DNA of 64,000 nucleotides from Streptomyces sp. NBC_00459 (lineage in GTDB: Bacteria; Actinomycetota; Actinomycetes; Streptomycetales; Streptomycetaceae), in contig NZ_CP107903.1 in the NCBI RefSeq assembly GCF_036013955.1, forward strand, positions 4,216,001-4,280,000, given 5' to 3'. The translations under genes were made by a program, and so were the position numbers. Positions within the stretch are counted from its first letter, which is position 1, and every line of letters starts with the position of its first letter. This document shows, one piece after another, positions 40,580 to 50,640 of this stretch. The notes below the pieces were generated by a model. That model saw only the letters and a list, made by a program, of their open reading frames with translations. It made no database searches and was not told the origin of the DNA.

Positions 40580-43432
40580 TCACTCCTCGCCCGTGGCCCT
40601 CGCAGCGGTCGCCTTCTTGGCCGGAGCCTTCTTGGCGGCCGTCTTCTTCGCGGTGGTCGTCTTGGCTGCCGTCGTCTTCTTGGCGGCGGCTGTCTTCGTC
40701 GTGGCCGCCTTCTTGGCGGGGGCCTTCTTCGCCGGAGCCTTCTTCGCCGTCTTCTTGACCGGCGACTTGGCGCGCTTCTCGGCGAGCAGCTCGTAGCCGC
40801 GCTCCGGGGTGATCTCCTCGACGCTGTCGCCGGAGCGCAGGGTCGCGTTGCTCTCGCCGTCGGTGACGTACGGCCCGAAGCGGCCGTCCTTGACGACCAC
40901 CGGCTTTCCGCTGACCGGGTCCGTGCCCAGCTCCTTCAGCGGCGGCTTGGCGGCGGCCCGACCACGCTGCTTGGGCTGGGAGTAGATCTCCAACGACTCT
41001 TCGAGGGTGATCGTGAAGAGCTGGTCCTCGGTCTGCAGCGACCGCGAGTCCGTGCCCTTCTTGAGGTAGGGCCCGTAGCGCCCGTTCTGCGCGGTGATCT
41101 CCACGCCCTCCGCGTCCTTGCCGACGACCCTGGGCAGGGACATCAGCTTGAGCGCGTCCGCCAGCGTCACCGTGTCCAGGGACATCGACTTGAACAGCGA
41201 GGCCGTGCGCGGCTTGACGGCGTTCTTGCCGGTCTTCGGGGTGCCCTCGGGGAGCACCTCGGTGACGTACGGGCCGTAGCGGCCGTCCCTGGCGATGATC
41301 TGGTGGCCGGACTCGGGGTCGGCGCCCAGCTCGAAGTCGCCGCTCGGCTTGGCCAGCAGCTCCTCCGCCAGTTCGACGGACAGCTCGTCGGGAGCGAGGT
41401 CCTCCTGCACGTCGGCGCGCTGGTGGTTCTCGGAGTCCTTCTCGCCACGCTCGATGTAGGGGCCGTAGCGCCCGACGCGCAGCACGATGTCGTTGCCCAC
41501 CGGGAACGACGACACCTCGCGGGCGTCGATCGCGCCCAGGTCGGTCACCAGCTCCTTGAGACCGCCGAGGTGGTCCCCGTCGCCGTTGCCCGCCTCGGCC
41601 GCGCCGCCGACCGCCGGAACGGGAGCGCCATCGGTGCCCACGCCGAAGTAGAAGCGCCTCAGCCACGGCACGGACTGGGCCTCGCCACGGGCGATGCGGT
41701 CGAGGTCGTCCTCCATCCGGGCGGTGAAGTCGTAGTCGACGAGCCGCCCGAAGTGCTTCTCCAGGAGGTTGACGACGGCGAAGGAGAGGAAGGACGGCAC
41801 CAGGGCCGTGCCCTTCTTGAAGACGTAACCGCGGTCGAGGATGGTCCCGATGATCGACGCGTACGTCGACGGGCGGCCGATCTCGCGCTCTTCGAGCTCC
41901 TTGACCAGCGACGCCTCGGTGTAGCGGGCCGGGGGCTTGGTGGCGTGCCCGTCGACCGTGATCTCCTCGGCGGACAGGGCGTCGCCCTCGTTCACCTGGG
42001 GCAGACGGCTCTCGCGGTCGTCCAGCTCGGCGTTCGGGTCGTCGGCGCCCTCGACGTACGCCTTCAGGAAGCCGTGGAAGGTGATCGTCTTGCCGGAGGC
42101 GCTGAACTCGGCGTCACGGCCGTCGGCGGACGTGCCCGCGATCTTCACGGTGACCGAGTTGCCGACCGCGTCCTTCATCTGGGAGGCGACCGTGCGCTTC
42201 CAGATCAGCTCGTAGAGCCGGAACTGGTCGCCGGTCAGGCCCGTCTCGGCCGGAGTGCGGAAACGATCACCCGACGGGCGGATCGCCTCGTGCGCCTCCT
42301 GCGCGTTCTTGACCTTCCCGGCGTACGTCCGCGGGGACGAGGGCAGGTAGTCGGCGCCGTACAGCTGGGTGACCTGGGCACGGGCGGCGTTGATCGCCGT
42401 CTCCGACAGGGTCGTGGAGTCCGTACGCATATAGGTGATGAAGCCGTTCTCGTACAGCTTCTGCGCCACCTGCATGGTCGACTTCGCGCCGAAGCCGAGC
42501 TTGCGGCTGGCCTCCTGCTGGAGCGTCGTCGTACGGAACGGGGCGTACGGCGAGCGGCGGTACGGCTTCGACTCGACCGAGCGGACGGCGAAGCTGGTGT
42601 CCGCCAGGGCGGCGGCCAGGGCGCGGGCGTTCCCCTCGTCCAGGTGGAGGGTGTTCGCGCTCTTCAGTTGTCCCAGGGAGTCGAAGTCGCGGCCCTGTGC
42701 GACGCGCTTGCCGTCGACGGCCGCGAGGCGGGCGACCAGCGACGACGGGTCCGACGAGTCTCCCGCGCGGCCGGTCGCGAAGGTTCCCGTCAGGTCCCAG
42801 TACTCAGCAGAACGGAAAGCGATGCGCTCGCGTTCCCGCTCCACCACAAGTCGCGTCGCGACCGACTGGACACGGCCGGCCGACAGGCGCGGCATGACCT
42901 TCTTCCACAGGACCGGCGAGACCTCGTAGCCGTAGAGACGGTCGAGGATGCGGCGGGTCTCCTGGGCGTCGACCAGCTTCTGGTTCAGCTCGCGCGGGTT
43001 GGCGACGGCGGCCTGGATCGCGGCCTTGGTGATCTCGTGGAAGACCATCCGCTTGACCGGGACCTTGGGCTTCAGGACTTCCTGGAGGTGCCACGCGATG
43101 GCCTCGCCCTCGCGGTCCTCATCGGTTGCGAGGAAGAGTTCGTCGGAGTCCTTCAGCAGGTCCTTGAGCTTCTTGACCTGGGCCTTCTTGTCCGCGTTGA
43201 CCACGTAGATCGGCTGGAAGTCGTGTTCGACGTCCACCCCGAGGCGGCGCACCTCACCGGTGTACTGCTCGGGTACCTCGGCGGCGCCGTTGGGGAGGTC
43301 GCGGATGTGCCCGACGCTCGCCTCGACGACGTATCCGGGGCCGAGATAGCCCTTGATCGTCTTCGCCTTGGCAGGCGACTCGACGATGACGAGTCGGCGG
43401 CCGCCCTGTGCGGTCTCGCTGGTCGGGGACAA
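40580..43432 (-). CDS. topA: DNA topoisomerase I
   Basis: 950 residues. TOPRIM domain (LVIVESPAKAKTI; acidic triad in ATDEDREGEAIAWH), catalytic Tyr near residue 333 in ITYMRTDSTTLS, and repeated C-terminal GRYGPY(L/V) modules characteristic of actinobacterial TopA. The tail is Lys/Ala-rich (KKAPAKKA), as in Streptomyces, and binds DNA to give processivity. Relaxes negative supercoils; essential. Start ATG 43432; no frame problem. Confidence 0.97.
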   Translation of the reverse strand: MSPTSETAQGGRRLVIVESPAKAKTIKGYLGPGYVVEASVGHIRDLPNGAAEVPEQYTGEVRRLGVDVEHDFQPIYVVNADKKAQVKKLKDLLKDSDELFLATDEDREGEAIAWHLQEVLKPKVPVKRMVFHEITKAAIQAAVANPRELNQKLVDAQETRRILDRLYGYEVSPVLWKKVMPRLSAGRVQSVATRLVVERERERIAFRSAEYWDLTGTFATGRAGDSSDPSSLVARLAAVDGKRVAQGRDFDSLGQLKSANTLHLDEGNARALAAALADTSFAVRSVESKPYRRSPYAPFRTTTLQQEASRKLGFGAKSTMQVAQKLYENGFITYMRTDSTTLSETAINAARAQVTQLYGADYLPSSPRTYAGKVKNAQEAHEAIRPSGDRFRTPAETGLTGDQFRLYELIWKRTVASQMKDAVGNSVTVKIAGTSADGRDAEFSASGKTITFHGFLKAYVEGADDPNAELDDRESRLPQVNEGDALSAEEITVDGHATKPPARYTEASLVKELEEREIGRPSTYASIIGTILDRGYVFKKGTALVPSFLSFAVVNLLEKHFGRLVDYDFTARMEDDLDRIARGEAQSVPWLRRFYFGVGTDGAPVPAVGGAAEAGNGDGDHLGGLKELVTDLGAIDAREVSSFPVGNDIVLRVGRYGPYIERGEKDSENHQRADVQEDLAPDELSVELAEELLAKPSGDFELGADPESGHQIIARDGRYGPYVTEVLPEGTPKTGKNAVKPRTASLFKSMSLDTVTLADALKLMSLPRVVGKDAEGVEITAQNGRYGPYLKKGTDSRSLQTEDQLFTITLEESLEIYSQPKQRGRAAAKPPLKELGTDPVSGKPVVVKDGRFGPYVTDGESNATLRSGDSVEEITPERGYELLAEKRAKSPVKKTAKKAPAKKAPAKKAATTKTAAAKKTTAAKTTTAKKTAAKKAPAKKATAARATGEE

Positions 43433-43699
43433 CTTCGCTCTTCTCTCCGGTCGACACTCGGGGTCTCCCCCGGCCTTGTTCCCGGGGTCGGGTCATGCTG
43501 ACGCTGCGGAGTGTGACGGTACATCCCGCCCCCGTGTCAAACGGGAAAAGCCCGCAACGGCCACTCGAACGGTAACCCGACTACCGCCATTCCTGCCGCC
43601 CGGAGTGTCGACCCGCCCCTTCGAGCCTATTCGGAGGGTCACCCACCGGTTACCTGCACGGCCACGCCGTATGCGCCACCCATAGGTCTCTCGCCCACC

Positions 43700-43897
43700 T
43701 CACACCCGGGTCAGGCACCATGCGCCGACCCCGAGGGCGACCAGCCCGGCGACGCTCGCGAGGACCGCCGATGCGACGGGGTTCACACCGTGGGCGACGG
43801 GCGCCCGGTGCCGCACCCGGGTCGCGGTCCACACCAGCAGCCCGCCCCCGAACAGGCCGAACACCATTCCCACGAAGATCGCCGGTCCGCTCTCCAT
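43700..43897 (-). CDS. Small two-helix membrane protein
   Basis: 65 residues from ATG 43897 with AGGAGAGGGG upstream. Two hydrophobic segments (AIFVGMVFGLFGGGLLVW and ASAVLASVAGLVALGVGAW) with a short basic loop. The longer open frame to 44347 is not favoured because it lacks a good ribosome site and reads low-complexity Arg. Family not recognised. Confidence 0.7.
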   Translation of the reverse strand: MESGPAIFVGMVFGLFGGGLLVWTATRVRHRAPVAHGVNPVASAVLASVAGLVALGVGAWCLTRV

Positions 43898-44419
43898 ACC
43901 CCTGTGCGCCCCTCTCCTGCCGCCCGGGAGTCCCCGGACCCGGGAGGCTGGCACGTCCGGGAAGCGTCCACGCGAACCCGAGGTGAACGCCGGGCGGACA
44001 GCGGGCACGCGTCCCTGCGACCGCCCGCCGACCGACCTCGAAGCATCCGGGCGTACGGGCCGGCCGACCACGTTCCGTCGTGGGCGGCGCCCGTGAATCT
44101 CACAGTCGGCAGCGCGCGACCCGCCCCGGACCGGCCGCCCAACTCGGCGTGAATATGCCCCCGGAACCCCGTCCCCCACACGCTCGGTACGACGGCACAG
44201 GCGCCGCAAGCGATCGGCCCACGCCACCCGCATGCTTCCCCATGCCTCGCGCGCCGCCCCTGCGCCTCCCACTGCCGTACGGCAGTGGGGTACGCGACCT
44301 GTCGTACCCCTATCGGCCACGGAGTCCCCCTCCACCGTGGTCGCCACGGCGTGGACAACAGCCTCACGGCGGCGGAACCGGCAGTACAGCGCCCCACGGC
44401 ACCACGCCCCTGCCCGGGC
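43898..44419. promoter_or_regulatory. Intergenic stretch with two overlapping perfect palindromes
   Basis: 520 bp with no supported gene. At 44268-44289 is a 22-bp perfect palindrome (CCCACTGCCGT then its complement), and at 44287-44310 GGGGTACG-N8-CGTACCCC. The two share bases 44287-44289. They could be operators or attenuator-like hairpins; no T run follows either. Confidence 0.6.
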
Positions 44420-45958
44420 TCACTCGCCCGACGGCTCCAGAAAGCCCTGTTCCACCAGCAACCTGATCTGCGCGGGCGTGCGGTCCCGCAGCGACACCGG
44501 GTCCTCGCCGACCAGTTGGGCGATGGCGTCAAGAATCCGCCCGGCGCTCAGGGTGCCGTCGCACACGCCTGCGAAGCCCGCGCCGACCGTGTCCACCTTG
44601 GTGGCCCGGCGCATCCCGCGGTTCTGGCGCAGCACCACGTGTTCCGGGTCCTCGGCGCCGGGCAGCCCGACCTGCTCCTGCACGACCTCGGCCGCCAGTC
44701 TGAAGTGCCCGGCGAGCAGAGCCGCGTCGTCGTGCGCGCGCAGGTAGTCCAGGCGCTCGAAGTGCGCGCGAACCGTGTCCCCGAGCGGCTGTTCGACCGG
44801 ATGGGGCCACTCCTCCACGGTGATCGACGGCGCGGTCGCCCCCGTCCTCCGCAGTGTGATCCAGCCGAACCCGACCGACCTCACCTTGCGCGCCTCGAAC
44901 TCGTCCAGCCAGGCGTCGTACCGATCCCGGTACTCCGCCGGGTCGGAGCGGTGGTCGCCGGCGTCGCGCAGCCACAGCTCGGCGTACTGCGTGACGTCCT
45001 GCACCTCGCGCTGCACGATCCAGGCATCGCACCCGCGCGGCACCCAGGACCTGAGCCTGTCCTGCCAGTCCTCCCCTTCCACGTGCTGCCAGTTGGCGAG
45101 GAACTGCGCGAACCCGCCTTCACGCAACCGCTCCCCCGCCTCCTGAACGAGCGTGCGGCACAGATCGTCCCCGCCCATCCCGCCGTCCCGGTACGTGAGC
45201 CGCGCACCCGGCGAGATCACGAACGGCGGGTTGGAGACGATCAGGTCGTACGTCTCGTCCTCCCTGACCGGCTCGAAGAGCGAGCCCTCGCGCAGGTCCG
45301 CCGCCGGGGCGCCGGACAGGGCGAGCGTCAGCGCGGTGATGTGCAGGGCGCGGGGGTTGAGGTCGGTCGCCGTCACGCGCGTGGCGTGCTGGGCCGCGTG
45401 CAGCGCCTGGATCCCGGATCCGGTGCCGAGATCGAGCGCGGAGCCGACCGGCGTACGGACGGTGATACCGGCGAGAGTCGTGGATGCCCCGCCCACCCCG
45501 AGCACGACGCCCTCGTCGTGACTGCCGATGCCACCGGCCCCGCCGACCGCGCACCCCAGGTCGGACACGATGAACCAGTCCTCGCCGCCCGGCCCGCCGT
45601 AGGGCCGTACGTCGACGGAGGCGGCCACCTGACCGTCGTCCCCGGAACCGTCACTCCCGGACACCAGCCACCCGCTCGCCACACAGTCGTCGACGGGCAG
45701 CACACGCGCCACGCGAGCGCGGGACACGGATTGCTGCAACAGGAACAGCCGTACGAGCAGTTCGAGCGGCGTGTCTCCCCGGGTCGCCCGGAGCGCGGGC
45801 ACGGTCTCGCTGCGCGCCAGGGCGGCGTACGCGGGCGCGCCGAGCAGGTCGAGGAGCCCGTCGGCGGTGAAGTCGGCGGCCAGAAGGGCGTCCCGGAGGC
45901 GCGCGGCGGCATCGGGGCGGTCGGCGGAGGGCAGGGCGTGCAGGCTGGCGTTACTCAC
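44420..45958 (-). CDS. SAM-dependent methyltransferase, PrmC/HemK-like class
   Basis: 512 residues from GTG 45958; the longer open frame up to 46726 overlaps the neighbouring lipoprotein and is rejected. The Rossmann SAM motif is ALDLGTGSGIQAL near residue 165, and the NPPF motif (VSNPPFVIS) near 230 is typical of N-methyltransferases acting on planar amide/amine nitrogen. The N-terminal ~130 residues are a separate helical domain, and the C-terminal ~200 residues have a winged-helix-like shape. Substrate unknown; homologues sit near topA in Streptomyces. Confidence 0.88.
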   Translation of the reverse strand: MSNASLHALPSADRPDAAARLRDALLAADFTADGLLDLLGAPAYAALARSETVPALRATRGDTPLELLVRLFLLQQSVSRARVARVLPVDDCVASGWLVSGSDGSGDDGQVAASVDVRPYGGPGGEDWFIVSDLGCAVGGAGGIGSHDEGVVLGVGGASTTLAGITVRTPVGSALDLGTGSGIQALHAAQHATRVTATDLNPRALHITALTLALSGAPAADLREGSLFEPVREDETYDLIVSNPPFVISPGARLTYRDGGMGGDDLCRTLVQEAGERLREGGFAQFLANWQHVEGEDWQDRLRSWVPRGCDAWIVQREVQDVTQYAELWLRDAGDHRSDPAEYRDRYDAWLDEFEARKVRSVGFGWITLRRTGATAPSITVEEWPHPVEQPLGDTVRAHFERLDYLRAHDDAALLAGHFRLAAEVVQEQVGLPGAEDPEHVVLRQNRGMRRATKVDTVGAGFAGVCDGTLSAGRILDAIAQLVGEDPVSLRDRTPAQIRLLVEQGFLEPSGE

Positions 45959-46074
45959 GCCCCCATTGTGGCCGCCCTGCCGCTCCGCCGCGCACGCCTG
46001 TGGACAGACGCGCGCGGACACTTCGTACACCTGTGGAGAACTCCCGCCGGGGCGCGGCAGGGCGGCCGGAGCGG

Positions 46075-46653
46075 TCAGCTGGCCGTCGAGGAGACCCCGG
46101 GGGACGCGGAGGTCGACTTGCAGCTCTCCTGCTTGGCCATCGACTTGCCGACGTCGCCTTCCTCCAGGGCCTTCAGGGCGTCGTTCCCGCTCTGGCTGAG
46201 CTTGTCCAGCTGAGCGGCGACGCCCTTGAGACCGTCGGCGAACTTCGCCTGGTTCTTGGTGTCGAGTCCGTCCACCTGCTTCTTCAGACCCGCGTAGGAG
46301 GCCGAGATGTCGTTGAGTTCCTTGACGGCGTTCGTCTTCTTCGTCTCGCCGTCGTCGACGTTCGGCGCGCCCGCGGTGTTCACGGCCGCACCGATCGCCT
46401 TGTAGGCGTCCGCCATGTCCTGGAAGGCCTGGGCGTCGGTCTTCTGGACGGCAGCCGGTGTGCTGTTGTCGGAGGTCTCCTTCTGGATCGCGGCGTTGGC
46501 CGCCTCGATCTTCTGCGCCTGCGGTTTCACCGCGTCGCACACCTGCTTGGCCCAGGCATCCAGCTTCTCGTTGCCGTCGTCGCTGCTGCATCCCGACAGC
46601 GCCAGTACCAGTACCGCACCGCCGGACAGTGCGACCGCGAGCTTCTTGTTCAC
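46075..46653 (-). CDS. Small secreted lipoprotein
   Basis: 192 residues with start GTG 46653 (GAAGGGA lies 8 bp before it); ATG 46671 is a possible alternative start giving 198 residues. Signal (KKLAVALSGGAVLVLALSG) ends in lipobox LSGC. The rest is a Lys/Glu/Ala/Gln-rich helical protein without a recognised domain. Convergent with nothing; sits between the methyltransferase and hppA genes in the same direction. Confidence 0.8.
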   Translation of the reverse strand: MNKKLAVALSGGAVLVLALSGCSSDDGNEKLDAWAKQVCDAVKPQAQKIEAANAAIQKETSDNSTPAAVQKTDAQAFQDMADAYKAIGAAVNTAGAPNVDDGETKKTNAVKELNDISASYAGLKKQVDGLDTKNQAKFADGLKGVAAQLDKLSQSGNDALKALEEGDVGKSMAKQESCKSTSASPGVSSTAS

Positions 46654-46910
46654 CGGATTGGTCCCTTCCATGGCTCTCGGCCCCGGAACATACACGCCAA
46701 CTGGGCGACATCAGCGTGACGGACATCCGCTTGATGTGTTATTGCAGCCATTTGCACCAAGAGAGAGAAGGCTCACGGAAATGGCGTGCAACCCACGCCA
46801 AGCGGGCGGACGGCACGTCACAACGCGCCGCCCGCCCGCTGGTTGGCCGGATCTGACCGGCCGTAAGACTCCGCCGGTGACGGAGACGCGGTCCGCGGAC
46901 CCTGCTCGGG

Positions 46911-49316
46911 CTACGAAACCACTGCGGGATCAGCCGACTTGGCCGCCCGCTCCGCCTCCTCCCCTTCGTCCTCCCCGGCGACCCCGCGCCGCTTGGAGAC
47001 GTACACCGCACCCACGATCACCGCGATCGACAGGACGGCGATGACGATGCGCAGTGCGAGGTTCTCGTCGTCGCCGTAGCTGAACTTGATGATCGCGGGC
47101 GCTACGAGCAGCGCGACCAGGTTCATCACCTTCAACAGTGGGTTGATGGCCGGGCCCGCGGTGTCCTTGAACGGGTCGCCGACGGTGTCCCCGATGACGG
47201 TCGCCGCGTGGGCCTCGCTGCCCTTGCCGCCGTGGTGGCCGTCCTCCACCAGCTTCTTCGCGTTGTCCCACGCGCCACCGGAGTTGGCGAGGAACACCGC
47301 CATCAGCGTGCCCGTGCCGATCGCGCCCGCGAGAAAGGCGCCGAGCGCGCCGACACCGAGCGTGAACCCGATGGCGATGGGCGCCAGGACAGCCAGCAGC
47401 CCGGGTGTGGCGAGTTCCCGGAGCGCGTCCTTCGTACAGATGTCGACGACGCGTCCGTACTCCGGTTTCTCGGTGTAGTTCATGATCCCGGGGTGTTCGC
47501 GGAACTGCCGCCGCACCTCGTAGACGACCGAACCCGCCGACCGCGAGACCGCGCTGATCGCCAGCCCGGAGAACAGGAAGACGACCGCCGCGCCGGCGAT
47601 CAGACCGACCAGGTTGTTGGGCTGCGAGATGTCCATCACCAGGTTCAGCGGCCCGCCCTCGCCGACCTTCTCGCCCACGTCACGTGCCGCGGTCGTGATC
47701 GCGTCGCGGTACGACCCGAAGAGCGCCGAGGCCGCCAGGACCGCGGTGGCGATGGCGATGCCCTTGGTGATGGCCTTGGTGGTGTTGCCGACGGCGTCCA
47801 GGTCGGTGAGCACCTGCGCGCCCGCGCCCTGGACGTCGCCGGACATCTCGGCGATGCCCTGCGCGTTGTCGGAGACGGGCCCGAAGGTGTCCATCGCGAC
47901 GATGACACCGACCGTGGTGAGCAGGCCGGTGCCGGCCAGTGCCACCGCGAACAGCGCCAGCATGATGGACGTACCGCCGAGCAGGAACGCCCCGTACACA
48001 CCGAGGCCGATCAACAGGGCGGTGTAGACGGCCGATTCGAGCCCGATGGAGATGCCGGCGAGGACGACGGTGGCCGCGCCGGTGAGGGAGCTCTTGCCGA
48101 TGTCCCGTACGGGTCGTCGGTTTGTCTCGGTGAAGTAGCCGGTCAGTTGCTGGATCAGGGCCGCCAGCACGATGCCGATGGCCACCGCGAGAAGCGCGAG
48201 GATCCGCGGATCGCCGCCCTTGCCGGAGATGGCCGCGTCGGTGACTCCCTCCAGATCGGCGTACGACGACGGCAGATAGACGAAGACGGCGATCGCGACG
48301 AGTGCGAGCGAGATCACAGCGGAGATGAAGAATCCGCGGTTGATCGCGCTCATGCCGCTGCGGTCGGAACGCTTCGGCGCCACCGCGAAGATGCCGATCA
48401 TCGCCGTGAGGACGCCGATCGCGGGCACCAGGAGCGGGAAGGCGAGTCCGGCGTCGCCGAAGGCGGCCTTGCCGAGGATCAGCGCGGCGACGAGCGTCAC
48501 GGCGTACGACTCGAAGAGGTCGGCCGCCATACCGGCACAGTCGCCGACGTTGTCGCCCACGTTGTCGGCGATGGTCGCGGCGTTGCGCGGATCGTCCTCC
48601 GGGATGCCCTGCTCGACCTTGCCGACCAGGTCGGCGCCTACGTCGGCGGCCTTGGTGAAGATGCCACCGCCGACACGCATGAACATGGCGATGAGGGCCG
48701 CACCGAGGCCGAACCCTTCGAGGACCTTCGGCGCGTCGGCCGCGTACACCAGCACGACACAGGAGGCGCCCAGCAGGCCGAGGCCCACGGTGAACATGCC
48801 GACGACGCCGCCGGTACGGAAAGCGATCTTCATCGCTTTGTGAGAGACGTCGGTGAGATCCTTTTCCGGCTCACCTTCCGCCGGTGTCGCTTCCCGTGCC
48901 GCGGCGGCGACACGCACATTGCTGCGCACGGCGAGCCACATGCCGATATAACCGGTGGCCGCCGAGAACGCGGCGCCGATCAAGAAGAACACCGACCGTC
49001 CGGCGCGCTGATTCCAGTCGTCCGCAGGTAGCAGCATCAGCAGGAAGAACACGATCACGGCGAATACGCCGAGCGTGCGCAACTGCCGTGCCAGATAGGC
49101 GTTCGCGCCTTCCTGGATCGCCTTGGCGATCTCCTTCATGCTGTCGGTGCCCTCGCCCGCCGCGAGCACCTGGCGCACCAGCACCCCGGCGACCACGAGC
49201 GCCGCCAGGGCGACGACGCCGATGACCATCACGATCAGTCGGTTGTCGTCGGTCAGTACCGCGGCTGCGAAGGTTGTGGGTTGGTCGAACCGATGAGGGG
49301 TAGAAAGCCCCGCCAT
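46911..49316 (-). CDS. hppA: Membrane-bound proton-translocating pyrophosphatase
   Basis: 801 residues, about sixteen hydrophobic segments. Substrate loop DVGADLVGKVEQGIPEDDPRN with the acidic residues for Mg-PPi, and the second site DNVGDNVGDCAGMAADLFESY; C-terminal GDTVGDPFKDTAGPAINPLLK. Couples PPi hydrolysis to proton pumping. ATG 49316 has a strong AAGGAGG. Conserved next to bldG in Streptomyces. Confidence 0.96.
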   Translation of the reverse strand: MAGLSTPHRFDQPTTFAAAVLTDDNRLIVMVIGVVALAALVVAGVLVRQVLAAGEGTDSMKEIAKAIQEGANAYLARQLRTLGVFAVIVFFLLMLLPADDWNQRAGRSVFFLIGAAFSAATGYIGMWLAVRSNVRVAAAAREATPAEGEPEKDLTDVSHKAMKIAFRTGGVVGMFTVGLGLLGASCVVLVYAADAPKVLEGFGLGAALIAMFMRVGGGIFTKAADVGADLVGKVEQGIPEDDPRNAATIADNVGDNVGDCAGMAADLFESYAVTLVAALILGKAAFGDAGLAFPLLVPAIGVLTAMIGIFAVAPKRSDRSGMSAINRGFFISAVISLALVAIAVFVYLPSSYADLEGVTDAAISGKGGDPRILALLAVAIGIVLAALIQQLTGYFTETNRRPVRDIGKSSLTGAATVVLAGISIGLESAVYTALLIGLGVYGAFLLGGTSIMLALFAVALAGTGLLTTVGVIVAMDTFGPVSDNAQGIAEMSGDVQGAGAQVLTDLDAVGNTTKAITKGIAIATAVLAASALFGSYRDAITTAARDVGEKVGEGGPLNLVMDISQPNNLVGLIAGAAVVFLFSGLAISAVSRSAGSVVYEVRRQFREHPGIMNYTEKPEYGRVVDICTKDALRELATPGLLAVLAPIAIGFTLGVGALGAFLAGAIGTGTLMAVFLANSGGAWDNAKKLVEDGHHGGKGSEAHAATVIGDTVGDPFKDTAGPAINPLLKVMNLVALLVAPAIIKFSYGDDENLALRIVIAVLSIAVIVGAVYVSKRRGVAGEDEGEEAERAAKSADPAVVS

Positions 49317-49656
49317 TCGTCCTCCTTGACGCTTGGGCTGAGCTCAAGATGTGGACGGGATTGTAGGTACCGGAAGCTGATCAAAACAGTACGCGGAAAC
49401 GGAATAGATCGCCCCATGCTATTCAGCAAATGATCGGCGGAAGTTCCCTGAAAGATCCCCGGGTGATCCATTGACCCACATGGCGTAATGCCGCAGGCGC
49501 ATTGATGCTTGATCGAGTTTTCGCGCAACGGATCGTGAATACCTTCACGAAGGGATCGTGAATACCTTCACTAATTCTGGGATCACGCCATAAAAACGCC
49601 AAGGGCCCTGCTCAGCAGGGCCCTTGAGGCTGTACGGGGGTGAGGCGGGTCGGGCG
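49317..49656. promoter_or_regulatory. hppA upstream region with paired GTGAA/TTCAC dyads and a terminator
   Basis: 340 bp. Two direct copies of GATCGTGAATACCTTCAC at 49531-49548 and 49554-49571, 23 bp apart; each holds GTGAA-N4-TTCAC. They sit 215-255 bp before the hppA start. At 49600-49625 an AAGGGCCCTGCT stem pairs with its complement, a terminator for the minus-strand anti-sigma gene. Confidence 0.65.
49600..49626 (-). terminator. Hairpin terminator of the bldG operon
   Basis: Stem CAAGGGCCCTGCT / AGCAGGGCCCTTG with a 1-2 nt turn, 30 bp after the anti-sigma-like gene; on the minus strand it is followed by GCGTTTTTATGG. Confidence 0.8.
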
Positions 49657-50091
49657 TCAGGAGAGGAGCGTGGCCGGCGGCGTGGTCGGCCAGCTCATGC
49701 GGATCGATCCGCCGTTCTCCCCCGCGGTGACCTCGACGTCGTCGACGAGGCCGCTGATGACCGCGAGGCCCATCTCGTCCTCCTCGGCATCCACGTCCAC
49801 GCCGCCGTCGGCGCCCGAAGCGTTGTCACCGGGAGCCGAGCGGGGTGCTTCGTCTCCGACCTCGATGGAGAACAGCTTCTCCTCCTCGGTCAGCGTCACC
49901 CACACGGGCTCCGAGATGCCGCCGCTCTGGTGCAGTCCGACGGCACGGGAGCAGGCCTCACCGACGGCGAGTCGCACCTCGTCGAGTACGGCCTCGTCCA
50001 CTCCGGCCCTGCGCGCCACCGCTGCCGCCACCAGTCGGGCGGTCCTGACGTGCTCGGGCAGCGCGCTGAAGCGGAGTTCAACGGTGGCCAT
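49657..50091 (-). CDS. Anti-sigma-factor-like serine kinase (RsbW family), BldG partner
   Basis: 144 residues from ATG 50091. GHKL-ATPase-type pattern: N-box VRLAVGEACSRAV, G1-type DEMGLAVISGLVDDV near residue 105. Lies 127 bp downstream of bldG on the same strand; in S. coelicolor the equivalent gene is co-transcribed with bldG and its product binds BldG and phosphorylates or is controlled by it. Acts in sigma-factor partner switching for development. Confidence 0.88.
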   Translation of the reverse strand: MATVELRFSALPEHVRTARLVAAAVARRAGVDEAVLDEVRLAVGEACSRAVGLHQSGGISEPVWVTLTEEEKLFSIEVGDEAPRSAPGDNASGADGGVDVDAEEDEMGLAVISGLVDDVEVTAGENGGSIRMSWPTTPPATLLS

Positions 50092-50218
50092 GCATCCCCC
50101 TCAAAATACGGGCGTGCGGTCAGGGGGTCGGATCGCCGAGACCCGGACCCCCCTCGTTAACTTCTTCCGTCGCCGGACGCGTCTACGGGTGACCGCACAC
50201 GCGTCCGGTAAACGGCCG

Positions 50219-50560
50219 TCAGTCGGTGGCCGCCACCGCTTCGTCGACCGAGGTGTGAATCGGGAACACCTTGGTCAGACCGGTGATACGGAAGATCTTC
50301 AGAATGCGCTCCTGGTTGCACACCAGGCGCAGCGAGCCCTCATGGGCACGCACACGCTTCAGGCCGCCGACCAGCACGCCGAGCCCGGTGGAGTCGAGGA
50401 AGTCGACGCCCTCCATGTCGACGACGAGGTGAAAACTCCCGTCGTTGACCAGCTCGACCAGCTGCTCACGCAGCTTGGGCGCGGTATAAACGTCAATTTC
50501 GCCACCGACCTCGACGACCGTACGATCGCCGACGGTACGGGTCGACAGGGACAGGTCCAC
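50219..50560 (-). CDS. bldG: Anti-sigma-factor antagonist BldG
   Basis: 113 residues; GTG 50560 with GGAGGATCC in front. STAS domain with the phosphorylated Ser in DFLDSTGLGVLVGG, and N-terminal MDLSLSTRTVGDRTVVEVGG as in Streptomyces BldG. Needed for aerial mycelium and antibiotic production through partner switching. Highly conserved marker that fixes this part of the window as Streptomyces core. Confidence 0.97.
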   Translation of the reverse strand: MDLSLSTRTVGDRTVVEVGGEIDVYTAPKLREQLVELVNDGSFHLVVDMEGVDFLDSTGLGVLVGGLKRVRAHEGSLRLVCNQERILKIFRITGLTKVFPIHTSVDEAVAATD

Positions 50561-50640
50561 GGATCCTCCAGCACCTTGCTATCGAGCGGTCATCCCAAGG
50601 GACACCTCGGCAGAGTCCCCAGGACGGTTCGCCAGCCGCG

